Source: Halodesulfovibrio spirochaetisodalis
Lineage (GTDB): Bacteria > Desulfobacterota > Desulfovibrionia > Desulfovibrionales > Desulfovibrionaceae
Length of the DNA stretch: 64,000 bases
Assembly: GCF_001672295.1 (NCBI RefSeq)
Contig: NZ_JXMS01000012.1
Span: 1-64,000 of the forward strand
Direction: 5' to 3'
The notes under the pieces were generated by a model that did not search any database, had not been told where the DNA came from, and saw only the letters and a program-made list of their open reading frames with translations. Below are positions 17,837 through 27,688 of the stretch, in pieces; the first letter of the stretch is position 1; every line of letters starts with the position of its first letter. The position numbers and the translations under genes are program-made.

Positions 17837-19146
17837 TCGATCCGCATGGTGCCCTTGAGATGCTGAACAACCTTGAGCCGAGCCAGTCATTTGGCAAGGT
17901 GAACAAGGTTGTTGGTCTGATCGTTGAAGGGTGTGGAATTAAAGCTCCACTTGGGGCTGTTTGCCAGCTTATTCCTGAAGATGGTGCTGAACAGATTCCT
18001 GCAGAAGTCGTTGGATTTCGTGACGGTAATATTCTGTTCATGCCGTATGGTGACATGCGTGGCATTAAACCGGGCTCACTTATTCGTAACTCAAGTTTGC
18101 CGCCGACATTTCCTGTGGGAAATGACATGCTCGGCAAGGCATTTGATGCATTCGGTAACGAGCTTGGCACTGAAACCCCGATGCACACTGCTGAAGGGTA
18201 TAAGCCGCTGTATGCAACTCCGCCTAACCCGCTTTCCCGTGCTCGAATTGTAGAGCCGCTGGACGTTGGCGTTCGTTCTATCAATAGCTTGATTACCTTG
18301 GGTAAAGGGCAGCGTGTCGGTATTATGGCTGGTTCCGGTGTTGGTAAATCTACCCTGATGGGTATGATGGCTCGATACACTGAGGCAGACATCAACGTGA
18401 TTGCGCTTATCGGGGAACGTGGCCGTGAGGTTCTTGAATTTATTGAAAAGGATCTCGGGCCGGAAGGGATGAAGCGCTCAGTATTGCTTGTGGCAACGTC
18501 TGACCAGTCACCGTTGGTGCGTATGCGTGCAGCTTATGCTGCAACAGCAGTGGCGGAGTTTTATCGTGATCAGGGCAAAAACGTTCTGCTCATGATGGAC
18601 TCAGTAACCCGTTTTGCAATGGCAGCCCGAGAAGTTGGACTTGCAACAGGTGAACCACCAACCACAAAGGGATACACTCCTACGGTATTCACCCAGCTTC
18701 CAAAGTTATTGGAACGGGCAGGCAACAGTGACAAAGGCAGCATCACCGGAATCTATACAGTACTTGTAGACGGCGATGACTTTAATGAGCCGATTGCTGA
18801 TGCTGTGCGTTCAATTCTTGACGGTCATATTGTGCTGACACGTGATCTTGCGGATAACGGACATTATCCTGCAATTGATGTGTTGAAGTCTGTATCCCGT
18901 TTGCGTGGCGATATTTGCTCGCGTGAGGTTATTGACGAAGGACAGTCTGTAACCAAGCTGCTGGCCGCCTACCAGAAAGTGGAAGATATGGTAAACATTG
19001 GTGCGTACTCTCACGGGTCAAACCCTGTGGTGGATAAGGCTATTTCAATGGTGCCGCTAGTAAATGAATTTTTGCAGCAGCGAGTAGAGGAACCTTGTAA
19101 TATTGAGGACTCTTATTCCCAGTTGCATACTCTGGTACAACAATAA
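17833..19146 (+). CDS. fliI: Flagellum-specific ATP synthase FliI
   Basis: A 437-residue export ATPase of the F1-beta type. Walker A GSGVGKST is at residues 167-174; it is followed by GERGREVLEF, the Walker B region VLLMMDSVTRFAMAAREVG and GEPPTTKGYTPTVF. It powers or primes type III export of flagellar parts. It is the last gene of the operon; no fliJ follows before the terminator. Confidence 0.97.
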   Translation: MIDPHGALEMLNNLEPSQSFGKVNKVVGLIVEGCGIKAPLGAVCQLIPEDGAEQIPAEVVGFRDGNILFMPYGDMRGIKPGSLIRNSSLPPTFPVGNDMLGKAFDAFGNELGTETPMHTAEGYKPLYATPPNPLSRARIVEPLDVGVRSINSLITLGKGQRVGIMAGSGVGKSTLMGMMARYTEADINVIALIGERGREVLEFIEKDLGPEGMKRSVLLVATSDQSPLVRMRAAYAATAVAEFYRDQGKNVLLMMDSVTRFAMAAREVGLATGEPPTTKGYTPTVFTQLPKLLERAGNSDKGSITGIYTVLVDGDDFNEPIADAVRSILDGHIVLTRDLADNGHYPAIDVLKSVSRLRGDICSREVIDEGQSVTKLLAAYQKVEDMVNIGAYSHGSNPVVDKAISMVPLVNEFLQQRVEEPCNIEDSYSQLHTLVQQ

Positions 19147-19251
19147 ACCGGAGCAGTTGACGACAACGGGAAGGGACGCCCGTACTCCAGCGCACTGTAT
19201 CGGCGATATGACAGTACGCCTTGTCTAAAGCTTGCTTTGTTTAATGCAGTA

Positions 19252-19300
19252 CACAATAAAAAATGCCGTGTCTTTTTAAGACACGGCATTTTTTATTGTG
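19252..19300. terminator. Strong terminator after fliI
   Basis: A perfect 23-bp stem with a 3-nt loop centred on AATGCCGTGTCTT, flanked by A and T tracts. It ends the first flagellar operon. Confidence 0.95.
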
Positions 19301-19638
19301 TAAAGGTGTAGAGAGCATATCTGATGTTATCTATTGATTTGTAGACATTTTTTATGTTCGATTTAGTGTGCATTTGCAATGTTACGTGTGGCAACACTGT
19401 TCTACAGCTCTGTTATCACAATAAATTTGAGTAAACATTGTTTTCTATAGATGACACATTGTAGAGGGTAAATATATAAAGCTGTTGTGCCGATACGTTA
19501 CTGTATTGAAGGTATGCATAAGCAGAGGGGGGCATTCCTGATTCATCTCTTCGATGTGTATCCTAGTCCTTTGCATTATTCACGATCATTTTTTCTACAT
19601 CCAGTTGAACTGAGTTAGTACTTGAAACGGGAGCAGGC
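19301..19638. other. Non-coding region before the outer-membrane protein gene
   Basis: An AT-rich leader of about 340 nt. I see no gene or clear consensus promoter in it. GGAG lies shortly before the next ATG. Confidence 0.4.
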
Positions 19639-20415
19639 ATGAAAAAACTTATGCTGTTGATGATTCTTTTGGCATTTCCTGTGTCGGCACTTGCGGGCAC
19701 AACCTATACAGTATCTCCAAAGGCCGTGTATTATTCGTATCACGAGCAGGTGATGGATGAAACTGGCTACCTTGTTGGAGTTAATCTGGATGTGGCACAT
19801 GTCACACCGGAGAAGTACTTCCTTGGTCTTGAGGCAGAAATATTGAAAGGGCAGTTGCGTTATGATGGCGGGTATTCAAACGGTGACAGTCTGCGATGCG
19901 ATACAAACGATATTTTGTTCCAAGGAACAGCAGCAGCAGGAAAAGAGTTTGCAGTAGCTTCCTGGCGTCTGACGCCTTACACTGGGATTAAATACCGTTA
20001 CTGGCAGAACGATATTGTTGCCACTGGCGGATATCTTCGCAGGATCAGCCAGTTTTACTTGCCGGTAGGTTTGAATGCTCAGTACGATCTCACGCCTGAC
20101 TGGAAATTGACATTCAAAGTAGAAGGCTCACTTCTTCTTTTTGGTGAGGTTCGTTCAGATCTGAGTGACGTGAGCAGCGCTTACTCTGACATTAAGAATA
20201 ATCAAAAGTTTTCTAATGCAATCGGAGCCAGAGTTTCCACAAAGCTGGAAAAGAATTTAGGAACATATTCTTTGGGAATTGCTCCGTACTTTGAATGGTA
20301 TGAAGCTGAAACTTCAGAGAAAACAGAAACAACTGTCAATAACCGCCGCATGTGGTTCATTGAGCCGCATAACACAACATGGATGGTCGGACTGGCATGT
20401 ACGGTGTCTTTTTAA
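19639..20415 (+). CDS. Outer-membrane beta-barrel protein
   Basis: A 258-residue protein with a signal peptide of about 20 residues (MKKLMLLMILLAFPVSALAG). The mature part has alternating polar and aromatic strands and ends in phenylalanine (TCTVSF), the usual BAM recognition end. The repeated strand pattern (YFLGLEAEI, WRLTPYTGIKYRYW, WKLTFKVEGSLLLFG) suggests an 8- to 10-strand barrel. I do not recognise a named family, and function is unknown. Confidence 0.7.
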   Translation: MKKLMLLMILLAFPVSALAGTTYTVSPKAVYYSYHEQVMDETGYLVGVNLDVAHVTPEKYFLGLEAEILKGQLRYDGGYSNGDSLRCDTNDILFQGTAAAGKEFAVASWRLTPYTGIKYRYWQNDIVATGGYLRRISQFYLPVGLNAQYDLTPDWKLTFKVEGSLLLFGEVRSDLSDVSSAYSDIKNNQKFSNAIGARVSTKLEKNLGTYSLGIAPYFEWYEAETSEKTETTVNNRRMWFIEPHNTTWMVGLACTVSF

Positions 20416-20495
20416 GGCAGACTATCCGGTACGTAGAACGCTGGATTATGTCTACGCTCTAGGCACAGCCGTTGTCTCATAATAGATAGTTATAA

Positions 20496-20532
20496 AAAAA
20501 GGAACCACTTGTAATACAAGTGGTTCCTTTTT
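20496..20532. terminator. Bidirectional terminator
   Basis: A 16-bp perfect stem, AAAAAGGAACCACTTG against its complement, with a 5-nt loop. It serves the outer-membrane gene on the plus strand and tRNA-Arg on the minus strand. Confidence 0.9.
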
Positions 20533-20548
20533 GATGCTGTTAATAGCA

Positions 20549-20625
<77 letters not shown>

Positions 20626-20634
20626 GTGCGCGAT

Positions 20635-20663
20635 TAAGTAGACTTGAGAGTCTGTGATGTCAA
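20635..20663 (-). promoter_or_regulatory. Sigma-70 promoter of tRNA-Arg
   Basis: On the minus strand TTGACA (20658-20663), a 17-nt spacer and TACTTA (20635-20640) lie about 10 nt before the tRNA 5' end. Confidence 0.65.
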
Positions 20664-21095
20664 GTTATATAACGTGTTGTCATGCCCTGTCAGTAGAAAA
20701 TGGTGTAAACTGAAAAGGCACGGTGGCTCGGGATTCTCAAGAGTGTATGCTCACCTAACGGTGAATTTCAGGGCGTTTCATCGTGTCTCGATATGTCTCG
20801 AAATGCATAATGAAAATGGGCAAAATTACATTATTGTTATTTTGAGAAGTTCGAGGTACAAATAACTTGAACGTAGCGCAACAAATTACAAAATACGAAA
20901 CAGAAAATAACATTTTTGTGTAAAAAAGCAAAAAAAGTTTCACTGAAGATTATTTAACTGGCACTCGTATAATTAGTTTGTTAAAGCCGCTTGCAAGACA
21001 AAATCATAAACCGGCATTCGTGTACGGTGCTTTGTCTTGTCTGCGTTTTTTAATGTTATACCGGAATAGCTATGTTCCGATAGCAAGTGAGAGTC
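20664..21095. other. Non-coding region upstream of ubiX
   Basis: About 430 nt without a gene I can support. A TATAAT at 20968-20973 may be the -10 of the ubiX promoter, leaving a leader of about 115 nt, but no good -35 is visible. Confidence 0.35.
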
Positions 21096-21659
21096 ATGAA
21101 AAAGATTGTTGTGGCAGTGACAGGCGCCAGCGGTATGCCGCTTGCTGTTACGCTGCTCAAAGAACTCGCCGCCTCTTATCAGGCTGAGGTACATCTTATT
21201 GTATCTGATGCAGCCAAGACAGTCCTTGGGCTTGAGTCTGGGCTGGATCTCGATCACCTCACCTCCTATGCACACTCTGTTTATACACAGCATGAATTCG
21301 GAGCAGCACCGGCAAGTGGATCATGGCTTCATGACGGCATGATTATCTGTCCGTGTTCCATGGCTTCTCTTGGCGCCATTGCAAACGGTATGGGTTCTAA
21401 CCTTATTCATAGAGCTGCTGACGTAACATTAAAAGAACGTAGAACATTGATTCTTGTTCCCCGTGAGACACCGCTCAATCGTATACACTTGCAGAATATG
21501 CTCGCCGCTGATGAGGCTGGTGCGCTTATTATGCCGCCTACTCCGGGCTTTTACTCCAAGCCTGAGACTATAGAAGATATTTGTAATCATCTGGTAGGCA
21601 GAATGCTTGATCACTTAGCAATTGAGCATTCTTTAGTTAAACGCTGGGACGGCATGTAG
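21096..21659 (+). CDS. ubiX: UbiX-family flavin prenyltransferase
   Basis: A 187-residue flavoprotein. The family start [21 protein letters not shown] is followed by [32 protein letters not shown] and [16 protein letters not shown]. UbiX makes prenylated FMN for UbiD-type decarboxylases; no ubiD is adjacent. The ATG at 21096 is chosen over a GTG three codons upstream because it gives the usual N-terminus; both have weak Shine-Dalgarno sequences. Confidence 0.93.
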   Translation: MKKIVVAVTGASGMPLAVTLLKELAASYQAEVHLIVSDAAKTVLGLESGLDLDHLTSYAHSVYTQHEFGAAPASGSWLHDGMIICPCSMASLGAIANGMGSNLIHRAADVTLKERRTLILVPRETPLNRIHLQNMLAADEAGALIMPPTPGFYSKPETIEDICNHLVGRMLDHLAIEHSLVKRWDGM

Positions 21660-21687
21660 CCGTAACGCTTTGACCGGAGGACTGTAC

Positions 21688-22407
21688 ATGCAGGAATTAC
21701 AATGGAACGGGCATGCAAATTTTCAGCTGAAAACCCCGAAAGCAACTATATTGATTGATCCTTTTTTTGAGGGAAATCCTTCTGCTGCAACAACGTGGCA
21801 GAACTCCTCAAAGCCGGATGCTGTATTTATTACACATGACCATAGCGATCATACTGGTTCAGCTGTAGAAATTTGCAAGGCCACGGGAGCAAAGCTTGGT
21901 GCCATTGTCGGCACGGCTGAAAAGTTAGTAAAAGCTGGCGTACCGCAAGAACAAGTTCTTAACGGTATCGGGTTTAACATTGGTGGAACCATTGTGGTGG
22001 ATGGTGTGAGTGTTACAATGACACAGGCATACCACTCTACAGAATCCGGTTCACCGGTCGGATATATCTTCCGGCTGAATGATGGATACACAGTGTACCA
22101 TGCCGGCGACACAGGAATTTTTTCCGAAATGGAATTATGGGGGCGTTTGTATGACATCGATCTCGCCCTGCTGCCGATAGGTGGCGTGTTCACTATGGAC
22201 GCAAAGCAGGCCGCACTTGCATGCAGCTTGCTTAAGTGCAAAAGCGTACTTCCTATGCACTGGGGCACCTTCCCCGTCCTTGAACAGAATACAAAAGATT
22301 TTGCATACCAGTTACAAAACTACGCTCCGGAATGTCGGTTGTATGACCTGAAGCCGGGCGATACGTTGAAGCTTGAGAAAACAACAGCTGATGCCTGCAA
22401 ATGCTAG
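21688..22407 (+). CDS. UPF0173-type metal-dependent hydrolase
   Basis: A 239-residue metallo-beta-lactamase-fold protein. The metal motif is THDHSDHTG, followed by [25 protein letters not shown] and LPMHWGTFP. It matches the UPF0173 family, whose substrate is not established. The ATG at 21688 has GGAGG 7 nt upstream and lies 28 nt after ubiX, so co-transcription is likely. Confidence 0.85.
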   Translation: MQELQWNGHANFQLKTPKATILIDPFFEGNPSAATTWQNSSKPDAVFITHDHSDHTGSAVEICKATGAKLGAIVGTAEKLVKAGVPQEQVLNGIGFNIGGTIVVDGVSVTMTQAYHSTESGSPVGYIFRLNDGYTVYHAGDTGIFSEMELWGRLYDIDLALLPIGGVFTMDAKQAALACSLLKCKSVLPMHWGTFPVLEQNTKDFAYQLQNYAPECRLYDLKPGDTLKLEKTTADACKC

Positions 22408-22450
22408 CAGATGTCAGATTGCATGGACTGGTATCGTGCAAGACGAAACG

Positions 22451-22741
22451 ATGTCGAAAGAAAAACCTTGGGTAGTCTATCTTGTACAGTGTGCAGACGG
22501 TTCGCTCTATTGCGGCATAACCACCGATATGGACAGACGCCTTGGTGAGCACAACTCGGGAAAGGGGGCGAAATATACCCGCTCCAGACGTCCCGTGTCC
22601 CTGATCGCCAGCGCCTTTGTTCCAAACAGGAGCATCGCGTCAAAGATAGAATGTAACATTAAAAGACAGCCCTCCGGTAAGAAGGTAGAGACTCTGAACA
22701 GGTGCGTAAGAGAACTCACTTCTTCTGCAGCGCAGTCATAA
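22451..22741 (+). CDS. GIY-YIG nuclease-domain protein
   Basis: A 96-residue single-domain protein of the UPF0213/YhbQ type: WVVYLVQCADGSLYCGITTDMDRRLGEHNSGKGAKYTRSRRPV. The arginine of RRLGEHN and a later glutamate match family catalytic positions. Its cellular role is unknown. The start is uncertain: no strong Shine-Dalgarno precedes the ATG at 22451, but the domain begins there. Confidence 0.8.
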   Translation: MSKEKPWVVYLVQCADGSLYCGITTDMDRRLGEHNSGKGAKYTRSRRPVSLIASAFVPNRSIASKIECNIKRQPSGKKVETLNRCVRELTSSAAQS

Positions 22742-22771
22742 GATGCCAGTTAGTGCATAAGGAATTTAATT

Positions 22772-24370
22772 ATGGAACGGTGTATTTTTTCTGAACTCCC
22801 GCTCTCTCCGGAGTTACTTAAGTCTATTGAAGACATGGGATTTGAAGAAGCATCTCCAATTCAGGCCATGGCCATCCCACACCTTCTTGAAGGTAAGGAT
22901 GTAATTGGTCAGGCTCAGACAGGTACGGGTAAAACAGCAGCGTTCGGTATTCCAGTATTGGAAAAAATCGACGTGCGTCATAAATCTCCTCAGGCAATCA
23001 TTTTGTGCCCGACCCGTGAACTTGCCATTCAGGTAGCAACAGAAATGAGCCAGCTTGCAAAACGTAAGCGTGGTTTGTTTGTACTGCCTATTTACGGTGG
23101 CCAGCCTATTGAACGCCAGATCAAGGCACTTCGCCGTGGCGTGCAGGTTATTGTTGGTACCCCTGGTCGTATCATGGACCACATGAAGCGCGGTACCATT
23201 TCTCTTCAGGACATCAACATGGCTGTTCTTGATGAAGCGGATGAAATGCTCGATATGGGCTTCCGTGATGATATCGAGTTCATCCTTGAGCAGGTTCCTG
23301 AAGAAAGCCAGACTGTATTCTTCTCCGCTACCATGCGTGACGAAATTCTGCAGCTTGCAAAGCGCTTCCTCAAGACTCCTGAGTTTTTGAAAGTTACTCA
23401 GAAAGTACTGACCGTTCCTAACATTGAGCAGATCTACTACGAAGTTCGTCCGTTCCAGAAAATGGACGCACTCTGCCGTGTACTCGATGTATACAACCCT
23501 AAGCTCACTATCGTTTTCTGCTCCACTAAGCGTGGTGTAGATGAGCTTACTGCAAACCTTCAGGGGCGCGGATATCAGGCTGACGGTCTGCATGGTAACC
23601 TGAACCAGACTCAGCGTGACCGTGTAATGAACCGCTTCCGTAAAGGTAATATCGAAGTACTCGTTGCAACTGACGTAGCAGCACGCGGTATTGACGTTGA
23701 CGATGTTGAAGCAGTTGTAAACTACGATATCCCGAACGACGTTGAATACTACGTTCACCGTATCGGCCGTACTGGTCGTGCAGGTCGTATGGGGCGTGCA
23801 TTTACATTTGTTTCCGGTAAAGAATTCTGGAAGCTTCGCGATATCAAACGCTTTACTAAAGCTCGTATCGTACAGCATCAGGTTCCGACCATCGCTGACG
23901 TTGAAAACGCTAAGTCTAGTAAATTGCTTGATGAAATCCGTGATAACATCCACAAGCATGAGCTTGACCGTTACCTCACCATCGTTGATGACTTCATCCA
24001 GAATGAATTTGATGGCGACCTTACAACTGCAGAGATGGCAGCTGCGCTGCTGAAAATCCTCATGCATCGTGAACTCGGTGACGCAATGCCGGAACAGAAG
24101 AAGTCTTTCGGTGATACCGGAGCGCAGGCTGGCATGGTTCGTCTGTTCATCAACGTAGGTCGCAAGAGCCGTATCGGTGCTCGTGACATCGTAGGTGCTA
24201 TCGCAGGTGAATCCGGTCTTCCTGGTAAAATGATCGGTGCAATCGATATTTATGACCGCTTCAGCTTTGTTGAAGTTCCAGAAGATTACGCACAGGAAGT
24301 TCTTAACGTAATGAACGGTAACCAGATTCGCGGCAACAAGTTGTTTGTTGAACCTGCTTCCCGTCGATAA
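22772..24370 (+). CDS. deaD: DEAD-box RNA helicase, DeaD/CsdA type
   Basis: A 532-residue ATP-dependent RNA helicase. Motif I AQTGTGKT is at about residue 48, then PTRELA, DEAD at about 154, SAT, and HRIGRTGRAGR at about 329. The C-terminus carries a DbpA-like RNA-binding domain (VRLFINVGRKSRIGARDIVGAI, to the end). Relatives act in ribosome assembly and cold adaptation. AAGGAA precedes the ATG. A long open frame on the opposite strand is a codon-usage shadow. Confidence 0.95.
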   Translation: MERCIFSELPLSPELLKSIEDMGFEEASPIQAMAIPHLLEGKDVIGQAQTGTGKTAAFGIPVLEKIDVRHKSPQAIILCPTRELAIQVATEMSQLAKRKRGLFVLPIYGGQPIERQIKALRRGVQVIVGTPGRIMDHMKRGTISLQDINMAVLDEADEMLDMGFRDDIEFILEQVPEESQTVFFSATMRDEILQLAKRFLKTPEFLKVTQKVLTVPNIEQIYYEVRPFQKMDALCRVLDVYNPKLTIVFCSTKRGVDELTANLQGRGYQADGLHGNLNQTQRDRVMNRFRKGNIEVLVATDVAARGIDVDDVEAVVNYDIPNDVEYYVHRIGRTGRAGRMGRAFTFVSGKEFWKLRDIKRFTKARIVQHQVPTIADVENAKSSKLLDEIRDNIHKHELDRYLTIVDDFIQNEFDGDLTTAEMAAALLKILMHRELGDAMPEQKKSFGDTGAQAGMVRLFINVGRKSRIGARDIVGAIAGESGLPGKMIGAIDIYDRFSFVEVPEDYAQEVLNVMNGNQIRGNKLFVEPASRR

Positions 24371-24394
24371 GACACTCTGCTTTGAATAAAAATG

Positions 24395-24420
24395 AAAGGC
24401 TGCCCATTCGGGCAGCCTTT
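24395..24420 (+). terminator. Terminator after deaD
   Basis: An 11-bp stem, AAAGGCTGCCC against GGGCAGCCTTT, with the loop ATTC, followed by a run of T. Confidence 0.95.
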
Positions 24421-24443
24421 TTTTGTTGGAAACAAAAGGTCAC

Positions 24444-24566
24444 ACCGTCATTCCCCTGTTCTGTAAAAATTCCCGAGCGGGCTTTTCTAGAGTGAGATTG
24501 GGAGGGGCAGCGTGATGTTGCACTAAAAACAGCACGTGAATTTTTTCAGAACAGGGGAATGACGGT
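24444..24566. repeat. Long inverted repeat, 29-bp arms
   Basis: The arm at 24444-24472, starting ACCGTCATTCCCCTGTTCTG, is repeated inverted at 24538-24566 with a single mismatch. The 65-nt centre has no gene. The GTCATT ends match those of the smaller inverted repeat at 302-387. It may be a miniature mobile element or a REP-like palindrome. Confidence 0.75.
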
Positions 24567-24803
24567 ATAATTCGCTGTAGTTATGGAGGCAGTTGATTGC
24601 CTCAGGTCGGCGGCTCTTGAGTAATGACAATGCTATTGCTTAGCTTTAAACAGCCTTTGTTAAGCCGTAATTGGAGGGCAAAATACTATTTTTATCGTCT
24701 AACAGGGGGGCAGGGGGAATTATTTCCCCTGCCCGTCGGAGACAAAAAAAGAAAATAACTTTGTCGGTAATCCGCGATGTTCTAAGTATTGAATCGGATT
24801 GAG

Positions 24804-25706
24804 TTATGCCGTTACCTTTGCCTTCTTGGCTGGAGCAATCTGTGTAAGGATTACTCCTCCGAGAACTAAGCCGGAAGCAATAAACTGGGTTATGGAAAGG
24901 CGGTCTCCAAGGAACGCAAATCCCATGAGCATAGTAAATACCGGAATAAGGTTGGTGAAGCCGGACGCCTGTCCCGCAGGTACCTTGCTTAGCCCGTAAT
25001 TATACATGCCGTATGCCCCCATTGTAACAACGCTGGCAAGGTAGAGAATCGCTATACTCGCATCAGTTGGAAATTCAGTTGGAAAAGCACCCGGAGTAAA
25101 TGCCAGTAACGGTAAGAAGAAAATTGCCCCAACCCATGCTTGCAGTGCAGTGATGAACAGCGGTGAGTAACGGTTGGATAAATTCTTAGCCGTAATCATA
25201 TAACCTGTGGCAGAAACCATGGCGAGGGTTTCAAGAGTGTTACCAAGAAGGGGGTCGGGAGCGTTTTCAGTTGCTGTTGCTCCCCATGAGAGCATGGCTA
25301 CACCAAATGCCGCCACAAAAAAGCCTGTCCATACGCGCAACGCGAGCTTTTCTTTAAGAACAAAGAATGCTGCAATTGCTACAAATACAGGCAACGTAGC
25401 CACAATCATGCCTGCTTGTGTCGCAGATGTGTATTTGAGAGCGTATGCTTCGAAAACGAAGTACAGGCAGGGCTCACACAGTGCCATAAAGATAAGCTGC
25501 TTCCAGTCCTGTCGTCGGACAGAAAGACCTCGAAAATTTTTCCAGAGAACAAGAAAGAGGAGTGATGCGATAATCATTCGACCGAAGACTACTGCAATCG
25601 GAGAGAAGCCGGATACGGCTATTTTCATGGCAATAAAGGAGCTTGCCCAGAGGATCATAGCACCCAGCAGGGATAAGGTCGGAAGTAGGTGATGTTTAGT
25701 ACCCAT
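24804..25706 (-). CDS. EamA/DMT-family transporter (copy 1)
   Basis: A 300-residue inner-membrane protein with about ten hydrophobic segments in two EamA repeats (LLGAMILWASSFIAMK at the start, SVVTMGAYGMYNYGLSKVPAGQAS in the second). Such proteins mostly export metabolites or amino acids; the substrate is unknown. It is closely similar to the gene at 25913, which points to a tandem duplication. AGGAC lies upstream of the ATG. Confidence 0.88.
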   Translation of the reverse strand: MGTKHHLLPTLSLLGAMILWASSFIAMKIAVSGFSPIAVVFGRMIIASLLFLVLWKNFRGLSVRRQDWKQLIFMALCEPCLYFVFEAYALKYTSATQAGMIVATLPVFVAIAAFFVLKEKLALRVWTGFFVAAFGVAMLSWGATATENAPDPLLGNTLETLAMVSATGYMITAKNLSNRYSPLFITALQAWVGAIFFLPLLAFTPGAFPTEFPTDASIAILYLASVVTMGAYGMYNYGLSKVPAGQASGFTNLIPVFTMLMGFAFLGDRLSITQFIASGLVLGGVILTQIAPAKKAKVTA

Positions 25707-25734
25707 TGTTGTTACGTCCTGAAAAAAGTCTCAA

Positions 25735-25769
25735 AGAAAAAAGCTGCTTCAGCAAAAGGACGAAGCAGC
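25735..25769 (-). terminator. Terminator after the second EamA gene
   Basis: An 8-bp stem, GCTGCTTC/GAAGCAGC, with an 11-nt loop, followed on the minus strand by a run of six T. It separates the two EamA genes. Confidence 0.8.
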
Positions 25770-25912
25770 GGAGCAGCAAAAACGTACATTCACGTAGCAT
25801 TACGCAGGTACAATACAAGGCTGAGTTGTATTGAAAAGTACTACTATGTCGGAAGTACGTGTTATGTGAGTAGCTACTTTCTTCAATATTGTAAATCGGA
25901 GAGTATCGATTG

Positions 25913-26854
25913 TTACTGATTCTCCGTTACCGGTTCAGGCACTGCTTCTGGTTCGGGAGTTGAGGAATGCTCAGCGGTTTTTTGCTGGCTCATCCATACT
26001 CCTGCCAGCACAAGAATGCATGCTGCGTATTGAAGGAGAGTAAGTGATTCGGAAAGCACAACATGGCCAAGCCCAAGAGCAATAACCGGAATAAGGTTGC
26101 CATACGCAGATGTCTGAGCAGCCGGAGTATGCCGAAGTCCGTAATTGTAGAGCAGATATGCTCCGAAGCTGACTGCGGTTCCAAGATAGATAATGGCAAT
26201 AACAGCATCCGGCTGAATGTTGGCAGGTATTGTTTCGCCGGAGAGCAGGAGAAGCGGGAAAAAGAACAACGTTCCTATCCATGCTTGTAATGCCGTGAGT
26301 GTGAAGGCGGAATAAGAGCTACAGAGGCGTTTTGCGGTCAAAATATAGCCAGTGGCAGAGAGCATGGCCAGCATCTCAAAAAAGTTCCCTAAAAGTGGGT
26401 TGGGTGCAGTTTCTGTGGCAATGCTTTTAAATGAAAGCAATGCCACGCCGCAGATGGCGGTGATGAATCCAGTCCAGACAATTCTGGGCTGCTTTTCTTT
26501 ATAGAGTAGGTAGGAGCCTGCTGCCACAAAGATTGGAACAATGGAGCAGACCATGCCAGCCTGAGATGCAGATGTATATTTAAGCGCATGTGCTTCAAAA
26601 ACAAACAGCAGGCATGGCTCGCACAATACGAGAAATGCAAAGGTCTTCCAGTGAGTGCGCGGTATTTTGGTTATCTGGATTCTGTGTCGCTGCGTAAGCA
26701 GAACAAGTGACGCAATTGCCATTCTGCAGAAAACCACAAGCATGGGAGAGAAAGCTACAATGGCAAATTTCATGGCAACAAATGAGCTTGCCCATAGCGT
26801 CATGGCAGCACAAAGCGAAAGTTGAGGGAGTATAGACGATGTTCGTATGTTCAT
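25913..26854 (-). CDS. EamA/DMT-family transporter (copy 2)
   Basis: A 313-residue paralogue of the preceding transporter with the same landmarks (MTLWASSFVAMKFAI, LKYTSASQAGMV, SFGAYLLYNYGLRHTPAAQTS). The C-terminal tail is acidic and proline-rich. It lies 33 nt after the ABC permease gene at 26888 on the same strand and may share its transcript. The substrate is unknown. Confidence 0.87.
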   Translation of the reverse strand: MNIRTSSILPQLSLCAAMTLWASSFVAMKFAIVAFSPMLVVFCRMAIASLVLLTQRHRIQITKIPRTHWKTFAFLVLCEPCLLFVFEAHALKYTSASQAGMVCSIVPIFVAAGSYLLYKEKQPRIVWTGFITAICGVALLSFKSIATETAPNPLLGNFFEMLAMLSATGYILTAKRLCSSYSAFTLTALQAWIGTLFFFPLLLLSGETIPANIQPDAVIAIIYLGTAVSFGAYLLYNYGLRHTPAAQTSAYGNLIPVIALGLGHVVLSESLTLLQYAACILVLAGVWMSQQKTAEHSSTPEPEAVPEPVTENQ

Positions 26855-26887
26855 AACAGGAAATGACGGGCAACAGAGTGGAAGGGA

Positions 26888-27688
26888 TTAATACAGTCCG
26901 GTGCGTTTGTAGAAGCGGCGTACAGAAAGTTCCACAAGAACAAACAGCACAATAGGGACAACAAGGAAAATCAGAGTCAGTGCGCTTGCCATGGCTCTGT
27001 CTGCACCTGTGATGAACGGAAAGAGGTAGCCGGTGAATGATGGCACCACCCCGCCGCCGATAAGGAAGACTAAGTAGTAGTCAGAAAATGCAACCAGAAA
27101 GACAACGGAGCCGCCAGCAATAATACTTGGAAGCAGCAGCGGGAATGTCACATATCGCAAGCGCATCCATAGTGATGCACCAAGGTTCTTTGCACATAGT
27201 TCGTATTGGTCACTGTATGCTTCAAAACCGGAGATAAGTGCACGCAACATGAACGGGTAACTAAAAATGGTCAGTATGAGCACGACGCCGAAAAAAGTAT
27301 CTGCAAGAGATAGTCTAATAAATACGTGATGGATGCCCATGGAAAATGTCATTGCGGGAATTAGTGCCGGAGTCAGCAGTATACCTTGTATAATGTTCTG
27401 TCCTGTAAAGCGTGCACGGGCAAAATAGTAGGCCGGAAGAAGACAGAGTATGAGCGTGCAAAATGTGGTTGTGAGCGAGTATAGGACAGAGACTCCGAGA
27501 TGAAGCAAAATGGAGTTGCTGTGCTGCAGAACGGACATCAACGCTTTTGTGGATAGTTGCCGCGGGAGAATGTTCGGCCATGTCCAGCCCGGTGCAAAAA
27601 GGGAAATGACAAGTATAGCGGTAGGTCCCGCAAAAAAGAGTACGAAAAAGAGAAAGAGTGCGTGATGGCGCAGCCGGATATTAGTCAT
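26888..27688 (-). CDS. ABC transporter permease (PotC-like)
   Basis: A 266-residue permease with six hydrophobic segments and the EAA loop (EAYSDQYELCAKNLGASLWMR, followed by FPLLLP) that docks the ATPase. It resembles the second permease of spermidine, thiamine or iron importers. Its start overlaps the upstream permease gene by 8 nt. No ATPase or binding-protein gene lies in this cluster. Confidence 0.88.
   Translation of the reverse strand: MTNIRLRHHALFLFFVLFFAGPTAILVISLFAPGWTWPNILPRQLSTKALMSVLQHSNSILLHLGVSVLYSLTTTFCTLILCLLPAYYFARARFTGQNIIQGILLTPALIPAMTFSMGIHHVFIRLSLADTFFGVVLILTIFSYPFMLRALISGFEAYSDQYELCAKNLGASLWMRLRYVTFPLLLPSIIAGGSVVFLVAFSDYYLVFLIGGGVVPSFTGYLFPFITGADRAMASALTLIFLVVPIVLFVLVELSVRRFYKRTGLY

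Larger units (their letters stand above)
24371..24803. other. Non-coding region after deaD
   Basis: It contains the deaD terminator and the long inverted repeat at 24444-24566 (separate entries). It also has a GC-rich hairpin with arms GGGCAGGGG (24708-24716) and CCCCTGCCC (24726-24734). No gene is seen. Confidence 0.6.

Noticed and set aside
22814-24067. Open frame of 417 codons opposite deaD
   Set aside because: It lies wholly within deaD on the other strand, has cysteine/histidine-rich shadow composition and no ribosome binding site; deaD carries all its motifs.
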